Positions 54,360 through 64,000 of a DNA stretch of 64,000 bases are shown here, piece by piece. This DNA is from Cyanophora paradoxa (taxonomy: Eukaryota; Glaucocystophyceae; Cyanophorales; Cyanophoraceae): NCBI GenBank assembly GCA_004431415.1, contig QPMI01000038.1, forward strand, positions 310,001 to 374,000, written 5' to 3'. Below the pieces are notes generated by a model. That model did not search any database. It was not told the DNA's origin and saw only the letters and a list, made by a program, of their open reading frames with translations. The position numbers and the translations under genes are program-made. Positions within the stretch are counted from its first letter, which is position 1, and each line of letters starts with the position of its first letter.

Positions 54360-54638
54360 ACCCACCCTCCCGCACCTCTCCGACCTCAGGACCTGGGCGA
54401 AGGCCTGGCTCGGAGCCGAATTAAATTGCGGTGACCCGAATTCGAATTCGAATTTCGGATTTCTGAGTTCGGCCGAAGAAACTTTAACCGCGGTTTTCAA
54501 AAAATCGGCCTGTCAAAAACAAGCCAACTTCGGTATATCGAATCCGAAGGCTGGAAGGGAATTCCTGGCAAGAGCTGAGCTGTACGCCAAGTTCCAGTTC
54601 TTGGCTACGGCTCAGCAACTTGGGCATGGTTTGGGCCC
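54360..54638. other. 279-bp spacer between A2 and B2
   Basis: Not repeated elsewhere in the window. Contains CGAATTCGAATTCGAATTTCGG-like palindromic sequence near 54438-54460 and AT-rich runs. No gene seen. Confidence 0.6.
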
Positions 54639-55031
54639 GGCGGGCTCCGCCCCCCGGCCCACCAATGAACTCCTGCCTAAGTCTCAGACCGCTGCACTTA
54701 CCAGCGGTCGCTGTACCCCACCTCTCCCAAGAGGCCCGCTCGGCACCCTCGAGGTGCCGGGCTCGGGGTACAGCAATTCTAGACTCGCAGTAGCTCGCTA
54801 GAAAAAACGCACACGATGTGGACCCCTGGGGAAGCATCAGCCAGTATCCTCGGCTAGAGAGCGCAAGGAAACCGTGACCACACGGGGATTGCCTCTCCGG
54901 TTCGCGCCGCGAACCGTGCTCCCCTCTTCACGATCAGCTCGAGATAGCTAGATGCTCGAGTTGAAGTGAATCAATATATTACATACTCTGGGCGCTCGGC
55001 GGAGAAAAAAGCACGAGAGGCCCCGCATAAA
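54639..55031 (+). repeat. Split direct repeat B2 (393 bp), right terminus
   Basis: Copy of 53637-54029. The sequence departs at 55032, marking the right end of the element. Confidence 0.95.
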
Positions 55032-55331
55032 CTACTGTAACTTCCCGGGCCTGCCGCTCAGCGGATGAGCTCAAGCCGCACAAAGCGAGCGCTGCTCTCC
55101 ATTTGAGCGCTCGCCCCAGGCCTGCATGCGCAGCTCGCGCGCCTCCGAGTTCAAGGCTTGCGGTCGATGATGATGGGGCAGGCCCAGGCAGCACGAGATG
55201 CGCGCTGAGCTGAGCAGCTGAGTTGCAGCTGAACGGCTGCAGCCGACGGAGGCAGCTCAGAAAGAAAGCGCCGAGGGGGGAGGAAGTGCTGCGGGGATAC
55301 AGGTGTTCAGAGTGAGCACCGGCGGGAACTG

Positions 55332-57341
55332 ATGAGCGCACCGCGGCCGCACCCCAGCGCACCGTCGAGCGAAGACGCAGAGCTCGCGGAGTCGGAGCGC
55401 GCTCGAGCGCCGCCGATCGAGCAGCTGCCCGACGCGGTACTTTCGCAGGTCCTCGAGCGCGTGGGCCTGCATGGCGCGGCCCTCGCGCGCGCCGTCTGCC
55501 GCCGCTGGCGCGACGCGGCCGAGGCGGTTTCCTGGGCCCGCCTGGAGGTCGACGTGCGGAGCGGGAGCGCCGAGCACGCCGACGTGCTCGCGCTGCTGCT
55601 CGTCGGGGCGCCGGCTCCAGCGTGCGGTGGCGCGCCGAGCTTGCGGCGATGGATCCGCGTCGCCCCCGGCGCGTCGCTGCGCCTGCGCGTGGCCGCCGTG
55701 TCGACGTGCGGGCTCCACGCGGCGACGCTGTGGAGCTCCGGCGTGGCGCTCCTTGCGGCCTGCGCCGCGGCGGCGAGCGGGGGCGGCCTCGGGGAGGTGG
55801 AGGTCGAGTTCCGGCGGCGCGCCAGCCCGCGGGCCTGCCTCGCAGACCTCCTCGCCGCCCTCGCTCCCCTCGGCGCCGTCGGCCCCGACGGGGCGGGGCG
55901 CGGGGCGCTGCGCCGGCTCGCGCTGCGGAGCGAGGGCCTCCGGAAGGACTTCGGGTATGACGCCTTCCCGCCCGCCCCGGAGCTCGAGCGGCTCCTGCGG
56001 CCCCTCGCCGCTCTCGAGCGCCTCGTCCTCCCCGTCTGCTCTGCCGCCGACCGCCCCGCCGCCGCCGCCCTCGCCCGCTCCCTCCCGCGCCTCAGGGAGG
56101 CGCGCCCTTCTCGCCCTATGCCGCCTCCACTCTGAGCGCCCCCCCCCCCCCTCCCTTCCCCCCCCCCCCAGCTGGAGGTGAACCTGGAGGGGTACGGGGC
56201 GGCGGGGGGCCTGGCGGCGCTGCCATCGCTGGAGTGCCTCGCGGTGGAGGACGGCGCCACGGGCGCCCTGCGCGACCCGCCGGACGCGGTACCCCTCCTC
56301 GAGGGCCTCGCCGCCGGCCCCGCCGCCCTCTCCCTCAAAGAGTGCGCGCACCCGCCCCGCCCCCTCGCCGGCGCCGCCCGGTACCCCCCCAACGAGCCAC
56401 CCCGCAGGCTGCGCGTCCCGGCTCTGCTCTCCCGCGCCGCCCTGCGCGCCCTCCCGCGCCTCGCCGCCCTCGAGCGCCTCCGCGGGCCCTTCTCCGTCCG
56501 TACCCCCCCCGCCCCCCCCCCCCCCTTCACCCCGCCCCCAGGTCTGCGCGGACGTGGGCGGGGACGACCTGGCGGGGCTGGGCTCCCTCCCCGCCCTCCG
56601 CAGCCTGGGGCTCCTGCGCCTCTGCCCCGCGGGGCCCGAGGCGGCCGCCCAGCAGCTCGCCGGCCTCGCGGCCGCCCTCGCGCGCTCCGCAGCGCTGACC
56701 GACCTCGACCTGCGGATCGGTCCGCGCCCCCTGCCCCGGCCCGCCCCCGCCCCGCCCGCTCCTCTCAGCCCGCGGCAGGCCCGCCGCCGCCGGCGGCGGC
56801 GCTCGAGGAGCTCGCGGCGCTGGCCGGCGCGGCCCGCGGGCGCCTCTCGCTGGAGATGGAGGTCGACCTCGCGCCAGGCCGTCCCGCAGAGGTCGCCGCC
56901 GCGCTGGCCGCCGCGCCGCCGCGCCGCCTCGCCCTCGCGGTCGCCGTCGGTGCGGAGGCGCTGCGCGGCGGCTGGCTCGACGGCCTCGCCGCCTTCTCCG
57001 CCTGCTCCGCCGGCGACATCGAGGTCCGCCCCGCGCACTGCGCCCGGCTCGTGCCCTGCCTCTGGTCTCGCGGCCCCCCCGCTCAGCGACCTGTGCGCAG
57101 GTGCGCCTGCGGCTCGGCGTCCCCCTGAGGCGGCGGGGAGGGGGCGCTGGAGGCCCTCGCCCAGTCGCCGGTCCGCCACCCTCGCCCCGCCCCGCGCCGC
57201 CTCCGGCCGTCCCGACGCGCCCCGGCCCGCCGGCAGGCGATGCTGTGCGGGGCGGCGGCGCGGGCGCTCCCCGCGGCGCGCTTCCTCTTCGCCGACGCGT
57301 GGCAGGCGGGGCGGCCCCCGGCGCAGTCCCTGACCAGATAG
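55332..57341 (+). CDS. F-box/leucine-rich protein, intact member of the local subfamily
   Basis: ATG 55332 (MSAPRPHPSAPSSEDAEL). F-box at residues of about 28-60 (IEQLPDAVLSQVLERVGLHG, ALARAVCRRWRDAAEAVSWA). Then ASLRLRVAAVSTCGLHAA, GGGLGEVEVEFRRRA, GALRRLALRSEGLRKDF and LRPLAALERLVLPVC in the first exon. Later exons give AALPSLECLAVEDGA, LPRLAALERLRGPF, SLPALRSLGLLRLCP, SAALTDLDLRIG, RGRLSLEMEVDLAPGRPAEV, RLALAVAVGAEALRGGWLDG, and a last exon AMLCGAAARALPAARFLFAD ending in TAG at 57339-57341. Introns have GTACC donors and C-rich interiors. Putative SCF adaptor. The retrotransposon's right end lies 300 bases upstream, likely within its promoter region. Confidence 0.7.
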
Positions 57342-57460
57342 CTCCCGGAGTCCCACGTGCACTTGCAATTGGGCGCGCAGCCCACGCAGCCTGGCAGCAG
57401 TATACGTAGCTCAATTGCAAGCTTACAATTCGAACCATGCCAGGGGATGTGTATTCGAAA

Positions 57461-60400
57461 TCAGTGCGAGATCACTTCCACCGCCTTCTGACCGCCACTC
57501 TCGCCCTTCTGGTTGGCCGCCACCTCGATCGTGTGGGGCTTCGCGGTCGACGTCGGGATTGCGGCGCCGTCCGCGAGGGCCGGTGCGACCGCCGCTCTGG
57601 CCCCCGCGCGCTTCTTCTTGTAGACGCAATACGCGGCGATTCCGCCCGCAATCAGGAGCACCCCGCCGCCTCTGCATCTCGGTCAACATGCTAGCCGCTG
57701 CAAAATTAAAGAGGCCGGACTTGCCCGCCGGCCGCGATGGCGACGATGGCCGTCGTGCTCATGACCGTTGAGCTCCCGCAGCTGGACCCGCTAACGGTGA
57801 CTTTTGTGAAGTACCCCGATGCTCCTTTTCTGCAGCCTGCCACGGCTTTGAGCACTGTGGTCCTGTTGGTGCAATCGCACGCGTTGTCGGTAAAGAGTTC
57901 AAGCAGAAGGGGTTGGCGATTCGATTCTGCGCATTCGCAATAGGGCATGAATCGCCAAGACGGTTGATTTCGATCAATGTGATTTACCGCAGGTGATAAT
58001 GCCAGAGCCCTCAGTGACCAGGGAATTGGAATTTGACGACGTCATGCACTGAGCATGCACGTCAAACATCAATCGATCGCGATACATATATATATACGTG
58101 AAATATTGCAATTGTATGGTACCTTTTCCGTTTGAAATTGGACAGTGGACGTTGACGTAATTGCACCCCCGAGCAGGTTCGTGCAAGAGGAGTCGGTATA
58201 TACGCCGGTGCTCTGTGATTTCATTCAAGTTATAGGCGACTTTCTGATTTATCTGTGTAGATCTCTGATTAACAAGATAGACCTGCGTACCACGAGGGCG
58301 ATGGACTCCGAAGGTCCGTAGTTTCCGTACATCGATCGATAGCGATAACGATCGGTCACACAGATCGAGTCCGAGCTCGGCAATCCCGTCATCGGCGTTC
58401 CCGTCGACGGCGTTCCCGTCGACGGCGTTCCCGTCGCCGTCGACCCGGATCCGGAGCTCGACCCGGTGCTCGGGCCCGTGCTGGCGCTCGAGCCCGTCGA
58501 GGCCTCGTGCTCTTCAGCAGTCGTGCAGGACCTCTTCATGTACCCGGACACCTTGCTCGCGTAGTCGCACCCCGTCCAGGTGTCGCGAACGGCCCCCTTG
58601 CACGAGTCGTCGGAGTACCACACGATGCGGTACTTTCCTGGCGACCCCGGTCGGAGCGACCCAACCGAATTATTTACGTAGGGCTCGCGATTCCCACGTC
58701 GCAACCCACCGGCAACACAAGTAGAGATGCTGGAACCGTCGGTCACGATCGCGCCGGTGACTCCATTCGTGTTGTAAGCTGGCTGGCACTGTAGAAATTC
58801 GCGTAAATTCGTATACGTAAGTCATACATGAACTCAAATTATCATCATCGCAAACCTCGTTTGTTTTCGCCCAGCCCTCCGTCGGCGTGACTTGATCTTG
58901 GAGGCTCCCCCGCTCCGTCGTACAAAGGGAATCGCTGTATGGCCCTGTAGTCTGTGTTGTGCAAAAGGCCAGTAAGTCTCAGGGGTAATGATGCTGGTTT
59001 GAAATATAATTGAACCTTAAGCCAGACGTAGGCGGGCTCCCCGCGCGCGGCCGCTGTGCTCGCCGAGCCAGAGCCAGAGCCCGAGCCGGAGGAGGATTGC
59101 GGCGTCGACCAGGCGCCCGAGCTCGAGCTCGGGGCGGACGCCGATCCGACGCTGGCGCTCGAGCTCGAGCTCGGCTCGCAGGTAATCCTCCGGTAGCCCG
59201 AGGCCGCAGAGCCGGCACAGGCAGTGAGCGTTCCCGCAAAGCCTCCCGAGCACGTCTCGTCGCTGTACGTCGTCGCGAGGAAGGCCCCTGCGCATGCACT
59301 CGCGCATTTGATCATCGGATATTGATATCGGTCTCAGCGCAGCGCACTGCGGCAGCAGATGGCGCTTTCCGCATACTTTTTCATCCGAGGCTCGGAGCGC
59401 TAGCGCGACTCACCTCCGGAGCAGGAAATCCAGACGGAGCCTTGACTCACGAATCCCTTGGAGGTCGAGGAGGTCAAGCACTGCGCAGAACGATGTATCC
59501 AAGATCAGTTCTCGATCTGAATAATGTAAACTATTGCAGTTAAATTGATTATGATCCAACCTTGTTCGTCTGAAGTGAGGATCCGGTTTTGTTCCCCGGC
59601 TTTGCGATATTATTGGGACGTGTGCACTGTGGATCAGTGTACGGGCCAGAAGTCTGCGCTCCAACACATGACACGAACAGCTGTCGGTCAGCTGCAGGCT
59701 GACTCGGCGAACTTGCGAAATGAACGAAGCAAACTGGACTGAATTGAGATATTATTCCACCGATATCCCTCTTTTTCTAATATTAACGTATGGTATGTAA
59801 ACTCATGTTTAGATGTCCACTTTAGAATTCGATGCTACATGTGCGCACAAAGATGTCCACGGTCTCCGACGGGCCCGAGGAAGAAGCCGCGAGGGTCGTG
59901 CAGCTGGACCCCATCGCGACGACGGGCCCGCACACTGACTTCATGTACCCGCCTGCCGTGCTCGAGTAGTCGCACGCCGTGATCGCATTTTCCTTGAGGG
60001 CTGCCCCCGAGCAAGTACTGCCGCTGTACCTGTCGATGCGGAAGGACCCTGCGCAGGCGGTCGGGGGATCATGAGCGGAATTTGAAGCTTCATGAATATT
60101 ATAAAAAGCAGGCGCGCGATTGGTGCAGGAAATTGTTTTGTAATAAATGTGCCAAGGTACCGGTAGGCTATTGCTATAGCGAGATATCGATTGACATCAT
60201 GTTTCTCGCAATTGATCATGAATGCATATGCTCACCCGCGGAGCAGGTCATGATGCCGGATTGGAAGCTAATGAAGCCCTGGGAGTTATCTGCAGTCAAG
60301 CACTGCGCATCTTCATTGTCAGCATAGCGACTGGAAATCTCGATTAAACTAAAGAATTCGGCCAATACGTCGACGTCAACTTTGATCGTTTAGCGTTGGC

Positions 60401-61107
60401 TCCTTAAGCTTGTTCGATATCATGATCAGTCGAGATAAATATATATGTACCTTGTTTGTGTCAATGCCCATGAATGATTGCACCCTGCAGTAGGACTTGG
60501 GGGTTGTGCATTTTGAATCTTGAAATGGTCCGGAATGCTGCGGATAATTATATTTAATACTTATCGGAGATTCGAGTTCGACGATCTAGATCAAAGAACT
60601 AGATCTAGATCTAGAGCACCAGGATGCTGACGGTCTCCGAACGGCGCGACACGCAGGTGCGCTTCAAGTAGCCCGCCTCGGTGGTTGAAAAGGCGCAGGT
60701 CTGGATCTTCCAAGTGACCGGGCCCGAACACTCCGTGCCGTCATAGCCGTCGCCGTACAAGGCGCCTGCGGGTGCCGTCCGGCTGATCGAAACTTGCGGA
60801 AGATAGCTGACGAACAGAATCTCAACACTTCTGCGTACCTGAGGCTGTGCATCCTAAGATCGCTGAGTCCTCTACAAGGAAAGTCGGAGCAGAGGTAGGG
60901 TTGAGACACTTGAGATATGCGCGAAAATACGCGTGGTTAATCAGGACGAAGTTACAAGGCTAGATCTGGTGGATCTCGATCTAGCTACAGATCCGCGGGG
61001 ATATCGACTCGCACCCTGGCGGTTTGCAGCGCCGAAACGGTTCTGTTGGTGTATCCGGAGCCGCGGGTCGTGCAGGAGGAGTCCGTGAAAGGCCCCGAGA
61101 CCTGCGA
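57461..61107 (-). CDS. Single-pass surface protein of repeated three-exon Cys-rich units (5' end not found)
   Basis: Exons of three types recur in the order C, A, B. C: GPFTDSSCTTRG..LQTA (61.1 kb), GPFQDSKCTTP..DTNK (60.5), GPYTDPQCTRP..LQTNK (59.6), GPYSDSLCTTE..KTNE (58.9), GVYTDSSCTNL..FQTEK (58.2). A: KCLNPTSAPTFLVEDSAILG (60.9), QCLTADNSQGFISFQSGIMT (60.3), QCLTSSTSKGFVSQGSVWIS (59.5), QCQPAYNTNGVT..SSISTC (58.75), QCMTSSNSNSLVTEGSGIIT (58.0). B: YDGTECSG..GYLKRTC (60.7), YSGSTCSG..GYMKSVC (60.0), YSDETCSG..GYRRITC (59.2), YSDDSCKG..GYMKRSC (58.6), FTDNACDC..GYFTKVT (57.8). B exons 3 and 4 end in Ser/Gly/Thr-rich linkers. The last B exon starts a transmembrane helix completed across a GCAAGT-donor intron (GGVLLIAGGIAAYCVYKKKR), with a tail of about 50 residues to the stop at 57461. 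Family unknown. Confidence 0.75.
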
Positions 61108-62049
61108 GACAGGCAGTGAGGGCAGCTGCAGCTACAGCTCGGCGACAGCGACTTATTAAAATATATAATGAGCTCAAGTCAATTGCAACGCTGGCTATTG
61201 ACGTGTACGCTTGAGCTAGCGCTCGAGCTCTAGTATCGGTGATATAGTTCGAATTCATGATCACGGTCGCAATTATAATTTTATATATCAAAATATAGTA
61301 TAAAATTAAATATATACGTATACGCACAAACACATCAACGATATCAGCGTTGCATTTACGCGTGCAGAAGATGCACACTGCGGGCACGCGCACATATACT
61401 TCAATATGCATATGCGCAGGCCATGCATAAGCCCTACGGCACGACCGCGCTCGCGGCTCACCGAACGCTGCAAACACGCAGACCATGAAGCTGCAGCTGT
61501 GCATGCGCATGCCGCTGCGGCGGCCACAGCGGCGCAGGTCCATCTTCGGAAGTTCTTCGACAGCGTCTGCCGCAGCATATGAGCAGGCCGCAGCTGCAGC
61601 CAGCGCTATACCCAGTCACAGTACTCTGCTGATCGCACCCTATAGCTAGGACGCTCGTCCGATCCAGATGCGATCCGTCTGACTCAGTAAGCTGCGAGAG
61701 TTCAGGGTCAGTTTTGTGCGCGCGGACATATATATGCGCTTGCGGGGCGATGCGCGGCTTTATGGATCCCCCAGCGGCCGGGACCCGCGGCCGGGCTGGG
61801 AGATGTGTGGAGATGTGTGGATCCCGGAGATATCGATGTGCGGATCCAGCCCGCGGCGGCGGCGGTATGCGTAGCGCGCGCGCGGCAACCGCGGCGCCGC
61901 GAGGGTAGAGCACCAACGTGCGTTAGCGCTACCGGTACCGGTACCACGCCGCACGCTGCACGCACGTGCGCTACAGACTATACAGTCTAGTTTGCAGCTA
62001 CAGGCTGCACATGCGTACATACGTAGCTACAGCCTACCGGTTGTCTATA

Positions 62050-62160
62050 GCTAGTCCCCCGTCGACGTCCGCGGCGCGCGCGGCGGCGCCGCGGCGGCGG
62101 GCCCGGGGCCCGGGGGCCGGCCGGGCCCGGGCCCCGGGGCCGGCGCCGCCGCGCCGGCAC
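62050..62160. repeat. Near-palindromic GC-only block
   Basis: GGCGGCGCCGCGGCGG...GGCCCGGGGGCC-GGCC...CCGGCGCCGCCGCG. The two halves mirror each other with few breaks around about 62118. Confidence 0.75.
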
Positions 62161-62227
62161 AGACTGCCGCACTGCGGCACAGTGCGGCGGCAGTCACTGA
62201 GTACTAACTGAGTGGCACTGCGCAATG

Positions 62228-62251
62228 CGCACTGCGGCATGCCGCAGTGCG
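62228..62251. repeat. Perfect 24-base palindrome
   Basis: Arms CGCACTGCGGCA and TGCCGCAGTGCG with no loop. Related CTGCCGC/GCGGCAG arms flank it at 62162-62195. Confidence 0.9.
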
Positions 62252-63059
62252 GCACTACTAGTACTAGTAGTCTACTACGTACTACTGGCACAGTGGCACG
62301 CCGGCGGCAGGTGATCATGATCGAATCAGCTCGATCGATCACGGAGTCCGACGTCGACGGTCCTGTGAGTCCTGACTCCTGACCGTCAGACTCCTGATTC
62401 AATTCAATTCATGAAATCGAAGCTTCCGGATCCCGGAGAGAGTCCGCGCGCCACGTGCACATGATCATATGCATGAACATGTAAACCTCGCGATCACGAA
62501 GCTTTAAAACGATTCGCGACCGCAATCAAATGTCACGTGGCTGCAAGCCCCCAACCCCCGCTGCGCTAGCCACTTCTGCAGCGCCGCTGCGGCCAGGCAG
62601 GCTGCGACTCAGCCTGCGAGAGGAGCGCCGCGGCGCTAGCGCTAGCTAGTATACGTATACCCCCGCGTCGCTGCGGCCAGCTGCAGGCAGCGCTAGCGGC
62701 TTGCCTCGCCGCTGGCGCCTTCACGTGCGGCGCGCGGCCACGCGGCGGCTTCGGCATAGCGCTCCTTAACTTGAGCTTGCGGCCAGCACCCGGTGACCGC
62801 GGCCGCCGGCCGGGATCCGGAGGTGACCTCCGGGAGCTCTAGGCTAGCTATAACCATGTACAGGTCGAGTTTCGAGTTCTGCTCTGCGCGATCGATATCG
62901 CTGATCATGACGTTCGAGCTCGAGGCCTAGGCTAGCGCTCCTCGCGATCGCGATCGCCGCCCTAGGCCTCTCGCCGGGCCTCGCGCCTCTAGGCCTGTTC
63001 AAGATCTAGAGCCTAGCCCCTATAGCTAGGCCTGGCCCTATATATAACTAGCTATAGGC

Positions 63060-63381
63060 TTGGCCATGGCCTGCCGGGCGGCCCCGGCCGCCGCCCTCTC
63101 AGCCCGCGGCCCGCGCGCGGCAGGCTCGCCGCTGCCGCCGGCGGCGCTCGCGGCGCTCGCGGCGCCGGCCGGCGCGGCCCGCGGGCGCCTCTCGCTCGGG
63201 ATGGAGGTCGACCTCGCGCCAGGCCGCCCCGGCCCGCGGAGGCCGCCGCGGCGCTGGCCGCCGCCCTGGCCCGTCGACGTCCCGCCGCCTCGTCCTCGCG
63301 GTCGCCGTCGGCGAGCCTCGGAGGAGGCGCTGCGCGGCGGCTGGCTCGAGGGCCTCGCCGCATTCGCCGCATTCGTCTCAT
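63060..63381 (+). pseudogene. Fragment of the F-box/leucine-rich subfamily
   Basis: Preserves the block equivalent to 56790-57000 of the intact gene: ARGRLSLGMEVDLAPGRP, then a frame shift, then EALRGGWLEGLAAFAAF, ending at TGA 63379-63381. The preceding AALAALAAPAGA also matches. No F-box or other LRR exons are nearby, so this is a truncated, frame-broken copy. Confidence 0.8.
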
Positions 63382-63419
63382 GATCAGCCTGGCAGCAGTT
63401 TAAACTTACATGTACAAAT

Positions 63420-63930
63420 ATCCGCCCCCCGCCACCCCTCTCAACGCCCCGCCGCCCTAGTGCCCCGCCGCTCTCTCGCGCTCTTCCTCCTTCGCCCCCC
63501 AGCGCCCGCCGCCCCCCAGCGCCCTCCCCCGTCACCCCTATCAGCGCCCCGCGGCCCCAGTGCCCCGCCGCTCTCTCGTGCCCTTCCCCCGTCGCGCCCC
63601 AGTGCTCCTCCACCCTTTCGCGCCCCGCCCTCACCCCCAGCGCCCCGCCCCCGCCGCCCCCCAGCGCCCCGCCCCCGCCGCCCTCCAGCGCCCTGCCCCG
63701 ACCCCCAGCGCCCCGCTCCGCTCCCGGCCCATCACCCTCCCTGCCCGCCCCGCCTCCGCTCGCCCCCCAGCTCCCCGATTCCAGCGCTTCACCCCCGCGC
63801 GCCACCCTCCAGCGCTCCGTGTACCCCACTCCCTGCCCTTCTCCCCCTCCCTACGCCTCGCCCCCCTCCGACTTCCAGCACCCCGTGCGCCTCGCCTCCC
63901 CCCTCCCCCCCTTCTCCACAGGGCCAAGGA
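63420..63930. repeat. C-rich minisatellite
   Basis: About 500 bases of imperfect CCCCAGCGCCCCGCC/CTCTCTCGCGC words, strongly strand-biased (C and T on the plus strand). Open frames on both strands here are Pro/Ala or Gly/Arg repeats and not genes. Confidence 0.85.
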
Positions 63931-64000
63931 CACCAACGCATCAGGCCCTCCTAAAGCTGCAGATCGATAGCTCACAGCTAGGCTAGGATAGCAGGACGCC

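Larger units (their letters stand above)
45900..55031 (+). mobile_element. Complete tyrosine-recombinase retrotransposon (DIRS order, Kangaroo/PAT-like), 9.13 kb
   Basis: Split direct repeats in the order A1 (45900-46228), internal region, B1 (53637-54029), A2 (54031-54359), spacer, B2 (54639-55031). The internal part encodes a Gag-like protein, RT and RNase H on the plus strand and a tyrosine recombinase on the minus strand. There is no integrase, protease or poly-A tail and no target-site duplication, as expected when a recombinase inserts a circular intermediate. Both repeat pairs show constant offsets (8131 and 1002) and read as identical, so insertion looks recent. I recall the antisense recombinase from the Volvox element Kangaroo; this was not checked. 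Confidence 0.92.
61110..63059. other. Intergenic, palindrome-rich; may hold the surface gene's first exons
   Basis: 61130-61400 is AT-rich with TATATA runs. 61700-62020 is rich in GCATGC, ACGTAC and CCGGTACCGG-type words. 62400-63050 is dense in GCTAGC, GCGATCGC, AGATCT and CCTAGG palindromes. No convincing exon, RNA gene or repeat unit. Confidence 0.4.

Noticed and set aside
45900-55031. LTR retrotransposon of gypsy or copia type
   Set aside because: The repeats are split (A1, B1, A2, B2) and not two equal LTRs. There is no DDE integrase or aspartic protease, and a tyrosine recombinase is present.
63420-63930. Proline-rich protein on the plus strand or Gly/Arg-rich protein on the minus strand
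   Set aside because: The DNA is a C-rich minisatellite; every frame yields low-complexity repeats.

Overview
This is a GC-rich nuclear window from a eukaryote, most likely a unicellular alga. Genes lie on both strands and are cut by many short introns. Exon joins can be checked because conserved motifs (C2H2 spacing, PHD ligands, DEDDh nuclease blocks, RUS/DUF647 blocks) only read through after splicing. Donors are GTGCG, GTACC/GTACG or, unusually often, GCGCG; acceptors are mostly CGCAG. The frequent GC-AG introns and the Kangaroo/PAT-type tyrosine-recombinase retroelement suggest a haptophyte or green alga. I cannot name the species from sequence alone.

Layout. 1-1.5 kb: the end of a helix-hairpin-helix gene, then a small two-exon gene. 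1.87-9.4 kb: four head-to-tail copies of a 1.7-2.2 kb repeat carrying an exact 149-bp satellite. 9.6-15.7 kb: a nine-finger C2H2 protein and a BAH-like nuclear protein (both minus). 16.2-17.45 kb: a nine-exon oligoribonuclease flanked by two diverged copies of one non-coding repeat. 18.7-20.1 kb: an HtrA/Deg-type protease with a PDZ domain (minus). 21-22.9 kb: an F-box/LRR gene. 23.1-25.5 kb: a RUS (DUF647) gene (minus). 25.9-29 kb: a membrane plus coiled-coil plus RING gene. 30.2-31 kb: an unrecognised spliced gene. 31.3-33.1 kb: an F-box/LRR gene. 33.4-35.5 kb: a small element with 202-bp terminal direct repeats. 36.3-38.3 kb: a PHD-ELM2-SANT chromatin protein. 38.7-42.8 kb: two more F-box/LRR genes. 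43.2-45.8 kb: a multi-pass membrane protein (minus).

45.9-55.0 kb is one complete tyrosine-recombinase retrotransposon. It has split direct repeats in the order A1-internal-B1-A2-B2, a Gag-like ORF, and an RT/RNase H region with a one-base frame break. Its recombinase lies on the opposite strand. Just beyond it is an F-box/LRR gene (55.3-57.3 kb) of the same subfamily as the 39-kb copy and a degraded fragment at 63.1 kb.

57.4-61.1 kb (minus) holds the most striking gene. It encodes a predicted single-pass surface protein built from repeated three-exon units (Cys-rich modules C, A and B) with Ser/Thr/Gly-rich linkers, a transmembrane helix and a short cytoplasmic tail. Its introns are AT-rich, unlike the rest of the window. 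The last 3 kb hold palindromic intergenic sequence, the F-box relic and a C-rich minisatellite.

The genes are a mix of housekeeping, chromatin, ubiquitin-type and surface functions and do not form one pathway. All splice models come from reading by eye.
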